From: Nocardia sp. NBC_01503
GTDB lineage: Bacteria > Actinomycetota > Actinomycetes > Mycobacteriales > Mycobacteriaceae
Length of the DNA: 64,000 nt
Reading direction: 5' to 3'
Assembly (NCBI RefSeq): GCF_036327755.1
Contig: NZ_CP109596.1
Location: 7,936,001-8,000,000 of the forward strand
Every line of letters starts with the position of its first letter. Position 1 is the stretch's first letter. The position numbers and the translations under genes are program-made. The notes beneath the pieces were generated by a model. It did no database searches, was not told the DNA's origin, and worked only from the letters and a program-made list of their open reading frames with translations. Shown piece after piece: positions 52,353 through 60,592 of the stretch.

Positions 52353-52436
52353 TTTAGGCCCAGTGTAGGACCCGATGGCGGAGTTGCCCAGAACCCGGCA
52401 TGCATTGTGGTCGCAGCGAGATCGAACAAGGGTTCG

Positions 52437-53006
52437 TCAGCTGGGCGAGGACCGATCCAATAGGGCCTGGATAAGCCGATTCAAGGCCGGCTGCGGGTCG
52501 TAATCCGCTGCGGGGTAGGTGAGTTGGTGCAGGACCGCGCCGTCCACGTAGTCGACCAGGAGTTTGGTGGTGCCTGCGGGAGCGGTCGGGGCGACGGCGC
52601 GCAGGAGGGTGTCGATCCATTCGGTCAGGCGGAGGTGGCCGTGGTGGAGGGTGTCGGCGAGGGTGGGGAGGTTGTGGGATTCCAGGAACAGGGCGTAGCG
52701 GGCGAGGGTTCGGGTGCGGTCGGTGGTGACGGTGTGGGTCAGGAGTTGGGACAGGCCCTCGATGAGTTGCGGAAGGGTTGAGGGGGCGGAGACGCGGGTG
52801 ACGGCCGACCAGTCGGCGTAGTCGCGTTCCGCCAGGCGTTCGGCGATACCGGTGAGCAGGGCCTCGCGGGTGCGGAAGTAGTTGGAGGCGGAGCCGGGGG
52901 GCATGCCGGCGATCTCGTCGACCGCCCGGTGCGTCAGCGCGCGCAGGCCGCGCGAACCGAGCAGTTCGATCGCGCCGTCGAGGATCAGCTCGCGTTTGGT
53001 GGGCAT
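52437..53006 (-). CDS. TetR-family repressor
   Basis: This 189-residue TetR regulator has the HTH ELILDGAIELLGSRGLRALT then HRAVDEIAGMPPGSASNYFR and TREALLTGIAERLAE (residues 5-60). The all-helical ligand domain includes ARYALFLESHNLPTLADTLH. ATG 53006. It is divergent from a flavin monooxygenase gene; three 14-bp palindromes fill the gap and are almost surely its operators. The inducer is unknown, perhaps the monooxygenase substrate. Confidence 0.92.
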   Translation of the reverse strand: MPTKRELILDGAIELLGSRGLRALTHRAVDEIAGMPPGSASNYFRTREALLTGIAERLAERDYADWSAVTRVSAPSTLPQLIEGLSQLLTHTVTTDRTRTLARYALFLESHNLPTLADTLHHGHLRLTEWIDTLLRAVAPTAPAGTTKLLVDYVDGAVLHQLTYPAADYDPQPALNRLIQALLDRSSPS

Positions 53007-53014
53007 GAACGGAT

Positions 53015-53028
53015 ACTACATCGGTAGT
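53015..53028. promoter_or_regulatory. TetR operator O1
   Basis: ACTACATCGGTAGT: near-perfect palindrome 8 bp upstream of the tetR start. Confidence 0.8.
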
Positions 53029-53035
53029 GACTTGC

Positions 53036-53049
53036 ACTACACCGGTAGT
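53036..53049. promoter_or_regulatory. TetR operator O2
   Basis: ACTACACCGGTAGT: differs from O1 at one base; centre 21 bp from the O1 centre. Confidence 0.8.
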
Positions 53050-53055
53050 ATAGAG

Positions 53056-53069
53056 ACTACACCTGTAGT
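53056..53069. promoter_or_regulatory. TetR operator O3
   Basis: ACTACACCTGTAGT: differs from O2 at one base; centre 20 bp from the O2 centre, so all three sites face the same side of the helix. Confidence 0.8.
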
Positions 53070-53130
53070 AATTTTCGACGGGTACGGCAATCGGCTCGGG
53101 CGCCGGTTCGCGATCGAAACGGAGAACGAC

Positions 53131-54231
53131 ATGTCCAAGGCACTCATCGTCGGCGGCGGCATCGGCGGACTGGCCACGGCCATCGCCTTCGACCGGCGGG
53201 GTTGGGAGGTCGAGATCCTCGAGAAGGCCACCAAGATCACTGCGGTCGGAGCGGGACTGTCACTGTGGCCCAATGCGATTCGGGCGCTCGACGCGCTCGG
53301 ACTCGGGGATGAGGTGCGGGCCCGCGCCATCGAGGATGGCTCGGCCGGGATTCGGGACAGCCGAGGCACCTGGCTGTCCCGCACGGATGCCGAAGCGGTG
53401 CGGGCACGTTACGGCAGCCCGATCATGACGCATCGCGCGGATCTGCTGGACATTCTGCGCGGGGCGGTGCCGGAATCGGCTCTGCGCACCGGCATTTCGG
53501 TGCGCGAGGTGCGCGCGGACGGCACCGTCACACACTCACAGGGCACCTCGGCAGGTGATGTGATCGTCGGAGCCGATGGCATCCACAGCGTCGTGCGGCG
53601 CGCGGTATGCGGTGTCGTCGATCCCCGCTACAGCGGTTACACCGCCTGGCGAATGGTGGTCACCCCGACAGAACCCCTCGGCGAGCTGGCCGAATCCTGG
53701 GGCCGCGGTGAGCGTTTCGGCTATGCCGCATTGGCCGACGGCCGCGTCTACTGCTTCGCCACCGCCAACGTCCCCGTCGGAACATCGAGCACCGGGCTGC
53801 CCGAACTACGGCGGCGCTTCGGCACCTGGCACGACCCGATCCCGAGCCTGCTGGCCGCGGCCGACGAATCGGCCGTCCTGCACAACGACATCTACGAACT
53901 GCCCCCGCTGCGGACCTATGTCTCGGGCCGTATCGCCCTGCTCGGCGACGCCGCCCACGCCATGACCCCGAATCTCGGCCAGGGCGCATGCCAAGCACTC
54001 GAGGATGCGGTGGTGCTGGCGCGAGTCGCCGCCGAGGACTCCGATCTCACCCGCTACGACGCCGAACGCCGCCCCCGCACCCGGATGATCGCGGCGCGTT
54101 CGAACAGAATCGGCGCCGTCGCCCAACTCGACTCACCGCTGGCGGTGCGCTTGCGCGACACCGTCATGCGGCTGATCCCGTCCTCGGCGCAGTTCAAAGC
54201 ACTTGCCCCGGTACTGGATTGGAAAGGCTGA
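53131..54231 (+). CDS. FAD-dependent aromatic-ring-type monooxygenase
   Basis: This 366-residue flavoprotein monooxygenase of the PHBH/UbiH fold has the dinucleotide-binding motif ALIVGGGIGGLATAIAFDRR (residues 4-23), the VGAGLSLWPNAIRALDALGL segment, the DG motif GDVIVGADGIHSVVRRAV and the GD motif RIALLGDAAHAMTPNLGQGA. ATG 53131 has GGAGAA upstream and puts the Rossmann motif at the N-terminus. It probably hydroxylates an aromatic or polyketide compound with NAD(P)H and O2. Under control of the divergent TetR repressor. Confidence 0.92.
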   Translation: MSKALIVGGGIGGLATAIAFDRRGWEVEILEKATKITAVGAGLSLWPNAIRALDALGLGDEVRARAIEDGSAGIRDSRGTWLSRTDAEAVRARYGSPIMTHRADLLDILRGAVPESALRTGISVREVRADGTVTHSQGTSAGDVIVGADGIHSVVRRAVCGVVDPRYSGYTAWRMVVTPTEPLGELAESWGRGERFGYAALADGRVYCFATANVPVGTSSTGLPELRRRFGTWHDPIPSLLAAADESAVLHNDIYELPPLRTYVSGRIALLGDAAHAMTPNLGQGACQALEDAVVLARVAAEDSDLTRYDAERRPRTRMIAARSNRIGAVAQLDSPLAVRLRDTVMRLIPSSAQFKALAPVLDWKG

Positions 54232-54239
54232 TCCGAAAT

Positions 54240-54788
54240 TCACTCCGCGACCGCGACGTACTCCTCCATCGAGGGCGGCGCGGCTTCGACGCCCATGGAG
54301 CTCAGCTCGTCGGTGGTGAAGACCAGATCCGCGTTGCCGCCCACCAGGATGCGTAGTAGATCCTCCAGGATATCGAGGTGGGCATCGCGGGAGAGGTTCA
54401 TGAGTTTGTCGATGCGGGCGGAGGTGTCCACCACGCGGCGACCCGGCTCGCCCGCCGCCTCGAGCGACCGTAGTAGCAGGCCCGGTTCGAGGAAGGCCGA
54501 GCCGGGTGTTCGCAATGCCAGACATGAGCTGACCGTGCGCTTGAAATGCATGAAAAGGACGGTCCCGCGCGGGATCTCGACCATCTCCTTCATTTCGAGC
54601 TTCTGCCCGTAGAGATCCTCGAGCGCCGCCAGCAGGCGCTCACGATATTTGCGCAGGGCGGCGTTGTAGGCGGTGTTCTCCTTGTCGTAGCCACCGACGG
54701 GGTCGGTCCAGTTCGCTTGGGCGAGTACATAGGTCTCTGCCAGATCGCGCAGGGAGTAGGAACGCGGGGCGGCGGGTTCGGAGCTCAC
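54240..54788 (-). CDS. Hypothetical helical protein
   Basis: This 182-residue protein starts MSSEPAAPRSYSLRDLAETY and contains TAYNAALRKYRERLLAALED, VEIPRGTVLFMHFKRTVSSC and DAHLDILEDLLRILVGGNAD. Mostly helical, without signal peptide or recognised domain. It is convergent with the flavin monooxygenase (8-nt gap). Codon use looks native, so it is probably a real chromosomal gene of unknown role. Confidence 0.65.
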   Translation of the reverse strand: MSSEPAAPRSYSLRDLAETYVLAQANWTDPVGGYDKENTAYNAALRKYRERLLAALEDLYGQKLEMKEMVEIPRGTVLFMHFKRTVSSCLALRTPGSAFLEPGLLLRSLEAAGEPGRRVVDTSARIDKLMNLSRDAHLDILEDLLRILVGGNADLVFTTDELSSMGVEAAPPSMEEYVAVAE

Positions 54789-55037
54789 CTACCGGACATT
54801 AGCCAAGGCGGAGTGGGCCCCGCATGGCAATAGGGCAGTCTCGACCTGCGGGTCTCGAACATTCGTCCCGAACACGACGGAACGGACCGGACGGATGCGT
54901 AGCCGGATTCGGTATGCGAGCGCATGCTGGAGGCGTGAGAGGTAACTGAAGAAGGTCCGAACCGTCGGAACGGGTATCTCGTACATCCGCACAGACAGAC
55001 CTGACGACGGCCTCGGGTCGAGTGGAGGTCTCTGCGC

Positions 55038-55559
55038 ATGCGCGTGAACAGGGTGACGGCGGATCTGTCGCAGTATCCGGATCTGGTGGTGGTACTGCTG
55101 GGGATGCGGGTGCACAAGCCACGCGGAATCCTGCGACTGCTGGGCGTCGGGCCCAAGCTCTACCGATCGCATCACGATCGACCCGATGGACTGCTCTCCC
55201 ATGAGGACGTGATCTGGTCGCTGTTCCCACCACACTGGGGAGCGCGCCAATATTGGCGTGACCTCGAGAGCCTGGAGAAGTGGACGCGTTCGGATCCGCA
55301 TCGGATCTGGTGGCGAGAGTTCCTGAAGGACTCCGGCGGCACCGGCTTCTGGCATGAGGCGTACTTCGCGCGCGGTGGCATCGATTCGGTGTACGACGAT
55401 ATGGCTCCGGTCTCGGGCCTCACCCGCTTCGCACCGATGGTCCCCGCACGCGGCCGGATGTTCTCGACGCGACAGCGGGTGCGCGGGGCGGCCCCATTGG
55501 TCACCTCGGTGGTCGAGGAGGGCACGTACTACGGCGACCCGGACGAGCCCCAGCACTAG
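55038..55559 (+). CDS. DUF4188-family (monooxygenase-like) protein
   Basis: This 173-residue protein starts MRVNRVTADLSQYPDLVVVL and has GMRVHKPRGILRLLGVGPKL, WSLFPPHWGARQYWRDLESL and GGTGFWHEAYFARGGIDSVY. The arrangement resembles the DUF4188/monooxygenase-like family with a dimeric alpha/beta barrel fold. GFWHE with its His is the most conserved part and may contact a ligand. Activity unknown. It stands alone; upstream 54789-55037 (about 250 bp) shows no further gene. Confidence 0.65.
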   Translation: MRVNRVTADLSQYPDLVVVLLGMRVHKPRGILRLLGVGPKLYRSHHDRPDGLLSHEDVIWSLFPPHWGARQYWRDLESLEKWTRSDPHRIWWREFLKDSGGTGFWHEAYFARGGIDSVYDDMAPVSGLTRFAPMVPARGRMFSTRQRVRGAAPLVTSVVEEGTYYGDPDEPQH

Positions 55560-55812
55560 GACGAACGTTCCAGCGACGCAATCGAATCCGAATCGTTAGT
55601 CGAGCAAACCCACGGCACTATTGATTCGCTGACGGAAAACCAGCAAGCTCACATTCCAGGGGCGTTGACGGTTCGCACGGCGAAGCGATTCGGTACCCGT
55701 TAGCGAACAGCAAGCGACCGACATTCGGCCGAAAGATGAACTTACCGGTCAAAACGTGTGATTCGGTCTTCCAGGCGTTTTCGTGTCGCCGCCGTGGGCA
55801 TACGTTGCTCCC

Positions 55813-56493
55813 ATGCATGTGCTCTTCGTGTGCAGCGGAAACGTTTGCCGGTCTGTCATTGCCGAGCGCCTCACGCTGGCGGTGGCGGCCGAACACGGCC
55901 TACAGGAGCTATCCGCCGAAAGCGCGGGCGTGCGGGCACTGGTCGGCTTCCCGGTGGAACCGCTTGCGGCCCAGACGATCATCGGCCTCGGCGGCGATCC
56001 CGGCGGATTCAAGGCCCGCCGCATCAAAGCCGAGATGGTGCACCGCGCCGATCTGGTGCTCACCATGACCGACAAGATCCGCGACCAGGTGCGCGAATTG
56101 GTGCCCGACGCGCTCCCCCGCACCTTCACCCTGCTCGAGGCGTACCGCATCGCCAAGGTCAGCGGCGCGCGCACCGTGGTCGGATTGCATGCCGCGCGCG
56201 ACGATCTGGCGTATGTGGGGCGCGAGAACATCTCGGATCCGGTCGGTCTCAAGGCCCAGCAGTTCTGCGAGGTCGGCGATCGCATCGCCGAGGCGCTGGT
56301 GCCGCTGCTGCTGGCATTGCACGCACATCAGCACCCGCAGGCCACAATTCACCGTTCGGGGGTCACCGATACCGGTACCCATCGCCCCGCCCTGCTGGTG
56401 CTCCCCGGCGGACGCGCCGACACCGGCGCACAACCCGAATTGCCCGAGCGGTCAGCCGAACCCGTGCGTCATTCCGTGGAATCGGCCGGATAG
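55813..56493 (+). CDS. Low-molecular-weight protein tyrosine phosphatase with C-terminal extension
   Basis: This 226-residue phosphatase begins MHVLFVCSGNVCRSVIAERL: the P-loop is Cys7-X5-Arg13-Ser14. The general acid Asp lies in ENISDPVGL (about residue 140). LMW phosphatases are usually about 150-165 residues; here a polar tail of some 65 residues (SGVTDTGTHRPALLVLPGGR) follows. In actinobacteria such enzymes act on tyrosine kinases of capsule or cell-wall pathways, but none is nearby. ATG 55813 leaves the P-loop in place. Confidence 0.88.
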   Translation: MHVLFVCSGNVCRSVIAERLTLAVAAEHGLQELSAESAGVRALVGFPVEPLAAQTIIGLGGDPGGFKARRIKAEMVHRADLVLTMTDKIRDQVRELVPDALPRTFTLLEAYRIAKVSGARTVVGLHAARDDLAYVGRENISDPVGLKAQQFCEVGDRIAEALVPLLLALHAHQHPQATIHRSGVTDTGTHRPALLVLPGGRADTGAQPELPERSAEPVRHSVESAG

Positions 56494-56709
56494 GAGCGGA
56501 TTCCGGCCATCGCGTCCGTGTGAATTTCGGCCACCCGATCACCTATTCCGGTCACCGAACCCGTACTCCTACTTCCGTTGTGGCGTAACCAGGATTACGC
56601 TGGCTCCTGCGTGTCAATACACCTGTCTGCCCGCTAAGTCCGGTAAGGGATTACACTTCCGCGCGGAACACCACCGCCGGTGGTTCGACACAGGAACAGG
56701 ACTCAGGAC

Positions 56710-57111
56710 ATGCCGAAGCGAATTTCGGATGTTTCGCTCCATGTTTTCGTCACACCGCAGACCCTCCACCGCGTCACCGAAACGGTGTGCCGCGTCGTGG
56801 ACGAATACGTGGACGATCGCGACATCTTCGCGTGGCGCTTCACCCTCCCGGTGGAGTGCGACGATCCCACCCATACGGTGCTCGAAACCCAGTGGCGGCT
56901 GGATCATCCCGACGCCGACCCGGGTGAGCGCCGTACCTACGAGATAGCGCTCAGCCTGGTCGGCGAGGCGCGCCAGCTCACCAAGGCCGGAATCGCGCGC
57001 CTGGAGCAGCGGCTGGTGCTCGAACTGTCGGCCGATGAGCCCATCCCCTACATCGTGCACGCGTTGCAGCGGGAGAACTTCGAGCTGGAAGAGAACCGCG
57101 AACTCATCTGA
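56710..57111 (+). CDS. Hypothetical protein
   Basis: This 133-residue protein starts MPKRISDVSLHVFVTPQTLH and contains VDEYVDDRDIFAWRFTLPVE and TYEIALSLVGEARQLTKAGI, ending ALQRENFELEENREL. Mixed alpha/beta, acidic, cytosolic. No family recognised. ATG 56710 follows an AGGAC site. It is followed by a tandem intergenic repeat. Confidence 0.6.
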   Translation: MPKRISDVSLHVFVTPQTLHRVTETVCRVVDEYVDDRDIFAWRFTLPVECDDPTHTVLETQWRLDHPDADPGERRTYEIALSLVGEARQLTKAGIARLEQRLVLELSADEPIPYIVHALQRENFELEENRELI

Positions 57112-57144
57112 GGGTGCGGTAGCGCTGGAATCCGCTGTGACGGG

Positions 57145-57277
57145 GTGGATCCCGGCCAAAAGCACGCCGGGACGACGGATCGGCACACACCGGGATGACG
57201 ACGGCCGAAAGCACGCCGAAATGACGGGCGGGAGCACGCCAGGATGACGGCCACAAGCATGCCGGAATGACGACGGG
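57145..57277. repeat. Decayed tandem copies of a dispersed intergenic repeat
   Basis: About five units of 22-26 bp in tandem, each a variant of GGCCAAAAGCACGCCGGGA followed by TGACG. The first 34 bp match the right half of the 36266-36366 palindrome almost exactly. It fills the gap between a hypothetical gene and tesB. Confidence 0.7.
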
Positions 57278-57300
57278 CCGCACCCGTGAGGGTACGGCCC
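57275..57300 (-). terminator. tesB terminator
   Basis: GGGCCG-ACCC and GGGT-CGGCCC pair with one mismatch around GTGA, 18 nt beyond the tesB stop. Confidence 0.65.
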
Positions 57301-57318
57301 GAAATCTCATGCCTCAGC

Positions 57319-58230
57319 TCAGGCGCGCGCCGGGAAGTGCCGGATGACGCCTTCCTGCACCGTGGTGGCGAGCAGATCGCCGCCGCGCGAGTAGAAGTGG
57401 CCGCGGGCCAGACCGCGTGAACCCGACGCCACCGGCGACTCGGTGGCGTACAGCGCCCAGTCGTCGAAGCGGAACGGCCGGTGGAACCAGATGGAGTGGT
57501 TCACCGTGGCCGCGAGGATCCGGTCATGTCCCCAGGACAGCCCGTGCGTGGTGATGATCGAATCCAGCACCGTGGTGTCGGAGGAGTACGCCAGCGCCGC
57601 AACATGAATCAGCGGATCGTCGGAGAGCGCGCCATCGGTGCGCATCCAGACCCGGTTGTGGTTCAGCTTCTCCCCCGTGCCCTTGAGGATCCAGGCCGGA
57701 TCGTTCGTGTACCGCATATCGATGGGATGCGGTGCCTTGACGAACATCTCGAGCTTGTCCTCCAGCCCGGCGAAGGACTCCTCCACGCGGGGAAGGTCTT
57801 CCGGGTCGGCGACCTCGGGCTGCGGCGCGCTGTGCTCGAGCCCCTTACCCCAGTCCTGGAAGGCCGCGAGCATGACGAACAGCTCCTGGTCGTCCTGCAG
57901 CGCGGTGACCGTGCGATTGGCGAACGCCCGCCCGTCCCGATGCCGATCGACGTGATATTCGATCGGCTTCTTGGGGTCGCCGCCACGCACGAAGTGCGCG
58001 TTCACCGCGTGCACCGGCCGGCCGGGGCCGACCGTGCGCCCCGCGGCGATGATCGCCTGGGAGACCAGCTGCCCGCCGAAGGTGCGACTCCACACCTTCT
58101 CCGGGTGCTGTCCGATGAAGATGTCGGGGCCGTGCTCCTCGAGATCGAGCAGCTCGAGGAGCACCCGTAGATCATCGGCCGGAGCGGATTTCGCTGCCCC
58201 GGTTGCGGTCTCGCCAAGCGACGCGCTCAA
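57319..58230 (-). CDS. tesB: Acyl-CoA thioesterase II (TesB)
   Basis: This 303-residue double-hotdog thioesterase hydrolyses acyl-CoA to free fatty acid and CoA. The N-terminal hotdog has FGGQLVSQAIIAAGRTVGPG and VHAVNAHFVRGGDPKKPIEY. The C-terminal one has VAALAYSSDTTVLDSIITTH (catalytic Asp), HSIWFHRPFRFDDWALYATE and SRGLARGHFYSRGGDLLATT. The start is a TTG at 58230, 1 nt after the pyk stop, with GAGGAGG inside the end of pyk. The pyk-tesB pair matches M. tuberculosis pykA-tesB1 (Rv1617-Rv1618). Confidence 0.94.
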   Translation of the reverse strand: MSASLGETATGAAKSAPADDLRVLLELLDLEEHGPDIFIGQHPEKVWSRTFGGQLVSQAIIAAGRTVGPGRPVHAVNAHFVRGGDPKKPIEYHVDRHRDGRAFANRTVTALQDDQELFVMLAAFQDWGKGLEHSAPQPEVADPEDLPRVEESFAGLEDKLEMFVKAPHPIDMRYTNDPAWILKGTGEKLNHNRVWMRTDGALSDDPLIHVAALAYSSDTTVLDSIITTHGLSWGHDRILAATVNHSIWFHRPFRFDDWALYATESPVASGSRGLARGHFYSRGGDLLATTVQEGVIRHFPARA

Positions 58231-58231
58231 C

Positions 58232-59650
58232 TTAGTGGTCCTCCTCGCCGATACGGTGCACGTGAATCAGATTGGTGGACCCGACAGTACCGGGCGGGGA
58301 GCCCGCCACGATCACCACGAGATCGCCCTTCTTGTAGCGGCCGATCGACAGCAGTGCGGTATCCACCTGATGAATCATCTCGTCAGTGGTATCGACGGTG
58401 GGGACGATGAACGTTTCAGTGCCCCACGTCAAGGCCAGCTGACTGCGAATCGCCGGATTCGGGGTGAATGCCAGCAGCGGCAGCGGGGTGTGCAGGCGGG
58501 CCAGGCGGCGCACCGTGTCACCGGACTGGGTGAAGGCGACGAGGGCCTTGGCATTCAAGCGCTCGCCGATATCGCGTGCGGCGTAGGAGATGACACCGCG
58601 CTTGGTACGCGGGACATGGGTCAGCGGCGGCACCCGGGTGGAGGATTCGGACTCCACGGCGTGCACGATGCGGGCCATGGTGCGCACGGTCTCGATCGGG
58701 TAGTCGCCGACCGAGGTCTCACCCGAAAGCATCACCGCGTCAGCGCCATCGAGCACCGCGTTCGCCACATCGGAGGCCTCGGCGCGGGTGGGCCGCGAGT
58801 TGGTGATCATCGATTCCAGCATCTGGGTGGCCACGATGACCGGCTTGGCGTTCTCGCGCGCCATCTGGATGGCCCGCTTCTGCACCAGCGGCACCTGCTC
58901 CAGCGGAAGCTCGACGCCGAGGTCACCGCGCGCCACCATGATGGCGTCGAAGGCCAGCACGATGGCCTCCAAATTATCGATGGCTTCGGGCTTTTCGAGC
59001 TTGCCGATGATCGGCACCCGGCGGCCCACGCGATCCATGATCTCGTGCACCAGCTCGACATCGGACGGCGAGCGCACGAAGGACAGCGCGATGAAGTCCA
59101 CGCCGAGGTTCAGCGCGAACTCGAGATCCTCGATGTCCTTCTCGGACAAGGCCGGAACGGAAATATCCATACCCGGCAGGGAGACGCCCTTGTTGTTGGA
59201 GACGGGGCCGCCCTCGGTGACCCGGCAGATCACGTCATTGCCGTCGACGCGCTCAACGGTCAGCCCCAGCTTGCCGTCGTCGACAAGCAGTCGATCTCCG
59301 GCTTTGGCGTCCTGCGCCAGTTGCTTGTAGGTGGTCGAAACTCGGTCGTGAGTGCCTTCGATGTCGTCGACCGTGATGCGGATTTCTTCACCCGTCGCCC
59401 AGACGGTCTTACCCTCGATGAACCGGCCCAATCGGATCTTCGGTCCCTGGAGATCGGCGAGAATTCCCACCGCGCGGCCCAGCAGATCGCTGGCCTGACG
59501 CACCTTCTTATAGTTCTCGGCATGGTCGGAGTGCTCGCCATGGCTGAAATTCAGCCGCGCCACGTCCATTCCACTCTCAACGAGTTCACGAATACGGTCC
59601 TCGGACGACACAGCTGGTCCGAGTGTGCACACAATCTTCGTTCGTCGCAT
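58232..59650 (-). CDS. pyk: Pyruvate kinase
   Basis: Converts phosphoenolpyruvate and ADP to pyruvate and ATP, the last step of glycolysis. The 472-residue product (the same length as M. tuberculosis PykA) begins MRRTKIVCTLGPAVSSEDRI. It has SGMDVARLNFSHGEHSDHAE, the active-site Lys region VPIIGKLEKPEAIDN, the metal-binding Glu/Asp in IMVARGDLGVELPLEQVPLV, and AVMLSGETSVGDYPIETVRT. ATG 59650 fits; 16 upstream codons in frame are not needed. It is followed 1 nt later by tesB. Confidence 0.96.
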   Translation of the reverse strand: MRRTKIVCTLGPAVSSEDRIRELVESGMDVARLNFSHGEHSDHAENYKKVRQASDLLGRAVGILADLQGPKIRLGRFIEGKTVWATGEEIRITVDDIEGTHDRVSTTYKQLAQDAKAGDRLLVDDGKLGLTVERVDGNDVICRVTEGGPVSNNKGVSLPGMDISVPALSEKDIEDLEFALNLGVDFIALSFVRSPSDVELVHEIMDRVGRRVPIIGKLEKPEAIDNLEAIVLAFDAIMVARGDLGVELPLEQVPLVQKRAIQMARENAKPVIVATQMLESMITNSRPTRAEASDVANAVLDGADAVMLSGETSVGDYPIETVRTMARIVHAVESESSTRVPPLTHVPRTKRGVISYAARDIGERLNAKALVAFTQSGDTVRRLARLHTPLPLLAFTPNPAIRSQLALTWGTETFIVPTVDTTDEMIHQVDTALLSIGRYKKGDLVVIVAGSPPGTVGSTNLIHVHRIGEEDH

Positions 59651-59782
59651 CACGGCATCAACCCTAGACCTGCCGCAACTGTCCCGCTGAACGGGCACAC
59701 GCCTGGAAGAAAGATATACACATGCCGTTCAGCTAACAGCCGGTCAGCACTGTGTTTGATCTGCCTCCGCTGCGCTACGGCT

Positions 59783-59875
59783 GTTCGCGGCCCTCGTGAC
59801 CTCGGGTCTTCCCTCCTCCGCTCCGCCGCTTCGCTCCCCCGCTCCGTCAGTCCAGACCCGAGGCGGGCCGCGAAC
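59783..59875 (-). terminator. Long two-part inverted repeat
   Basis: GTTCGCGGCCC (59783-59793) pairs with GGGCCGCGAAC (59865-59875), and CTCGGGTCT (59801-59809) with AGACCCGAG (59854-59862). It lies 11 nt beyond the permease stop, ahead of divergent pyk, so it is probably the terminator of the 61348-59887 operon. Confidence 0.65.
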
Positions 59876-59886
59876 TTACCGCTCGG

Positions 59887-60555
59887 TTAACGCGCGATGT
59901 GCCGTGCGAGGCGGGTCTCCAGACGCGTCTGACCGAAGCCGAGAATCAGGCAGATAACCCAGTAGTAGAGTGCCGCTACGCCATACAGCGCGAAGAAGTC
60001 GAAGGTCGGCGCGGCGGCCAGTTGGGCGGTCCGCAACAGTTCGGTGACGAGGATGGTCGAGGCCAGCGAAGTGTCCTTCACCAACGAGATGAGGGTGTTG
60101 CTCAGCGGTGGCACCGCAATGCGGGAGGCCTGCGGCAGGATGATCAAACGCAACGCCTGCGCATAGGTCATACCGACCGCATAGGACGCCTCCCACTGCC
60201 CGTGCGCGACCGAAAGAATAGCGGCGCGAATGACTTCGGCCGCATAGCCGCCGACATTGAGACTGAATGCGATCACCGCCGCCGGGAACGGGTCGATGAC
60301 TATGTGGAACTGCGGTAGCGCGTAGAAGACGATGAACAGCTGCACCAGCAGCGGCGTCCCGCGAATGATCGAGATATAGAACCGGGCCGCCGCCGATACC
60401 GGCCACAGCTTCGACATGCGGGCCAGCGCCACGAACAGCGCCAGCACCACTCCGATCGCGAAGCTGATCGCGGTCAGCGGCAGCGTCTTCTCGACCGTGG
60501 CCACGAGCATGGGCCACAGATTCGCCCGGATCAGCTCCCAGGTGGCGTCATCCAT
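59887..60555 (-). CDS. Amino-acid ABC transporter permease (cystine/polar type)
   Basis: This 222-residue HisM/TcyB-type permease has about five membrane helices. It shows TLPLTAISFAIGVVLALFVA, FYISIIRGTPLLVQLFIVFY and the EAA loop AAILSVAHGQWEASYAVGMT. Next come ILPQASRIAVPPLSNTLISL and VKDTSLASTILVTELLRTAQ; the latter is typical of cystine/polar amino-acid importers. The binding protein is encoded just upstream. No ATPase gene follows; a terminator-like hairpin does. Confidence 0.92.
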   Translation of the reverse strand: MDDATWELIRANLWPMLVATVEKTLPLTAISFAIGVVLALFVALARMSKLWPVSAAARFYISIIRGTPLLVQLFIVFYALPQFHIVIDPFPAAVIAFSLNVGGYAAEVIRAAILSVAHGQWEASYAVGMTYAQALRLIILPQASRIAVPPLSNTLISLVKDTSLASTILVTELLRTAQLAAAPTFDFFALYGVAALYYWVICLILGFGQTRLETRLARHIAR

Positions 60556-60592
60556 CGTCTAGTCGCTCAGCAGTCCAATCGTCCTGTGCCGC

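Noticed and set aside
45946..53000. Duplicated tRNA-Leu 3' end marking an integrated element
   Set aside because: No second copy of the T-arm/acceptor sequence and no integrase gene found in the window.
54789..55556. Minus-strand frames opposite the DUF4188 gene
   Set aside because: Antisense shadows without ribosome site or domain features.
57145..57277. CRISPR-like array before tesB
   Set aside because: Units are short, degenerate and contiguous without unique spacers; it matches a dispersed intergenic repeat instead.
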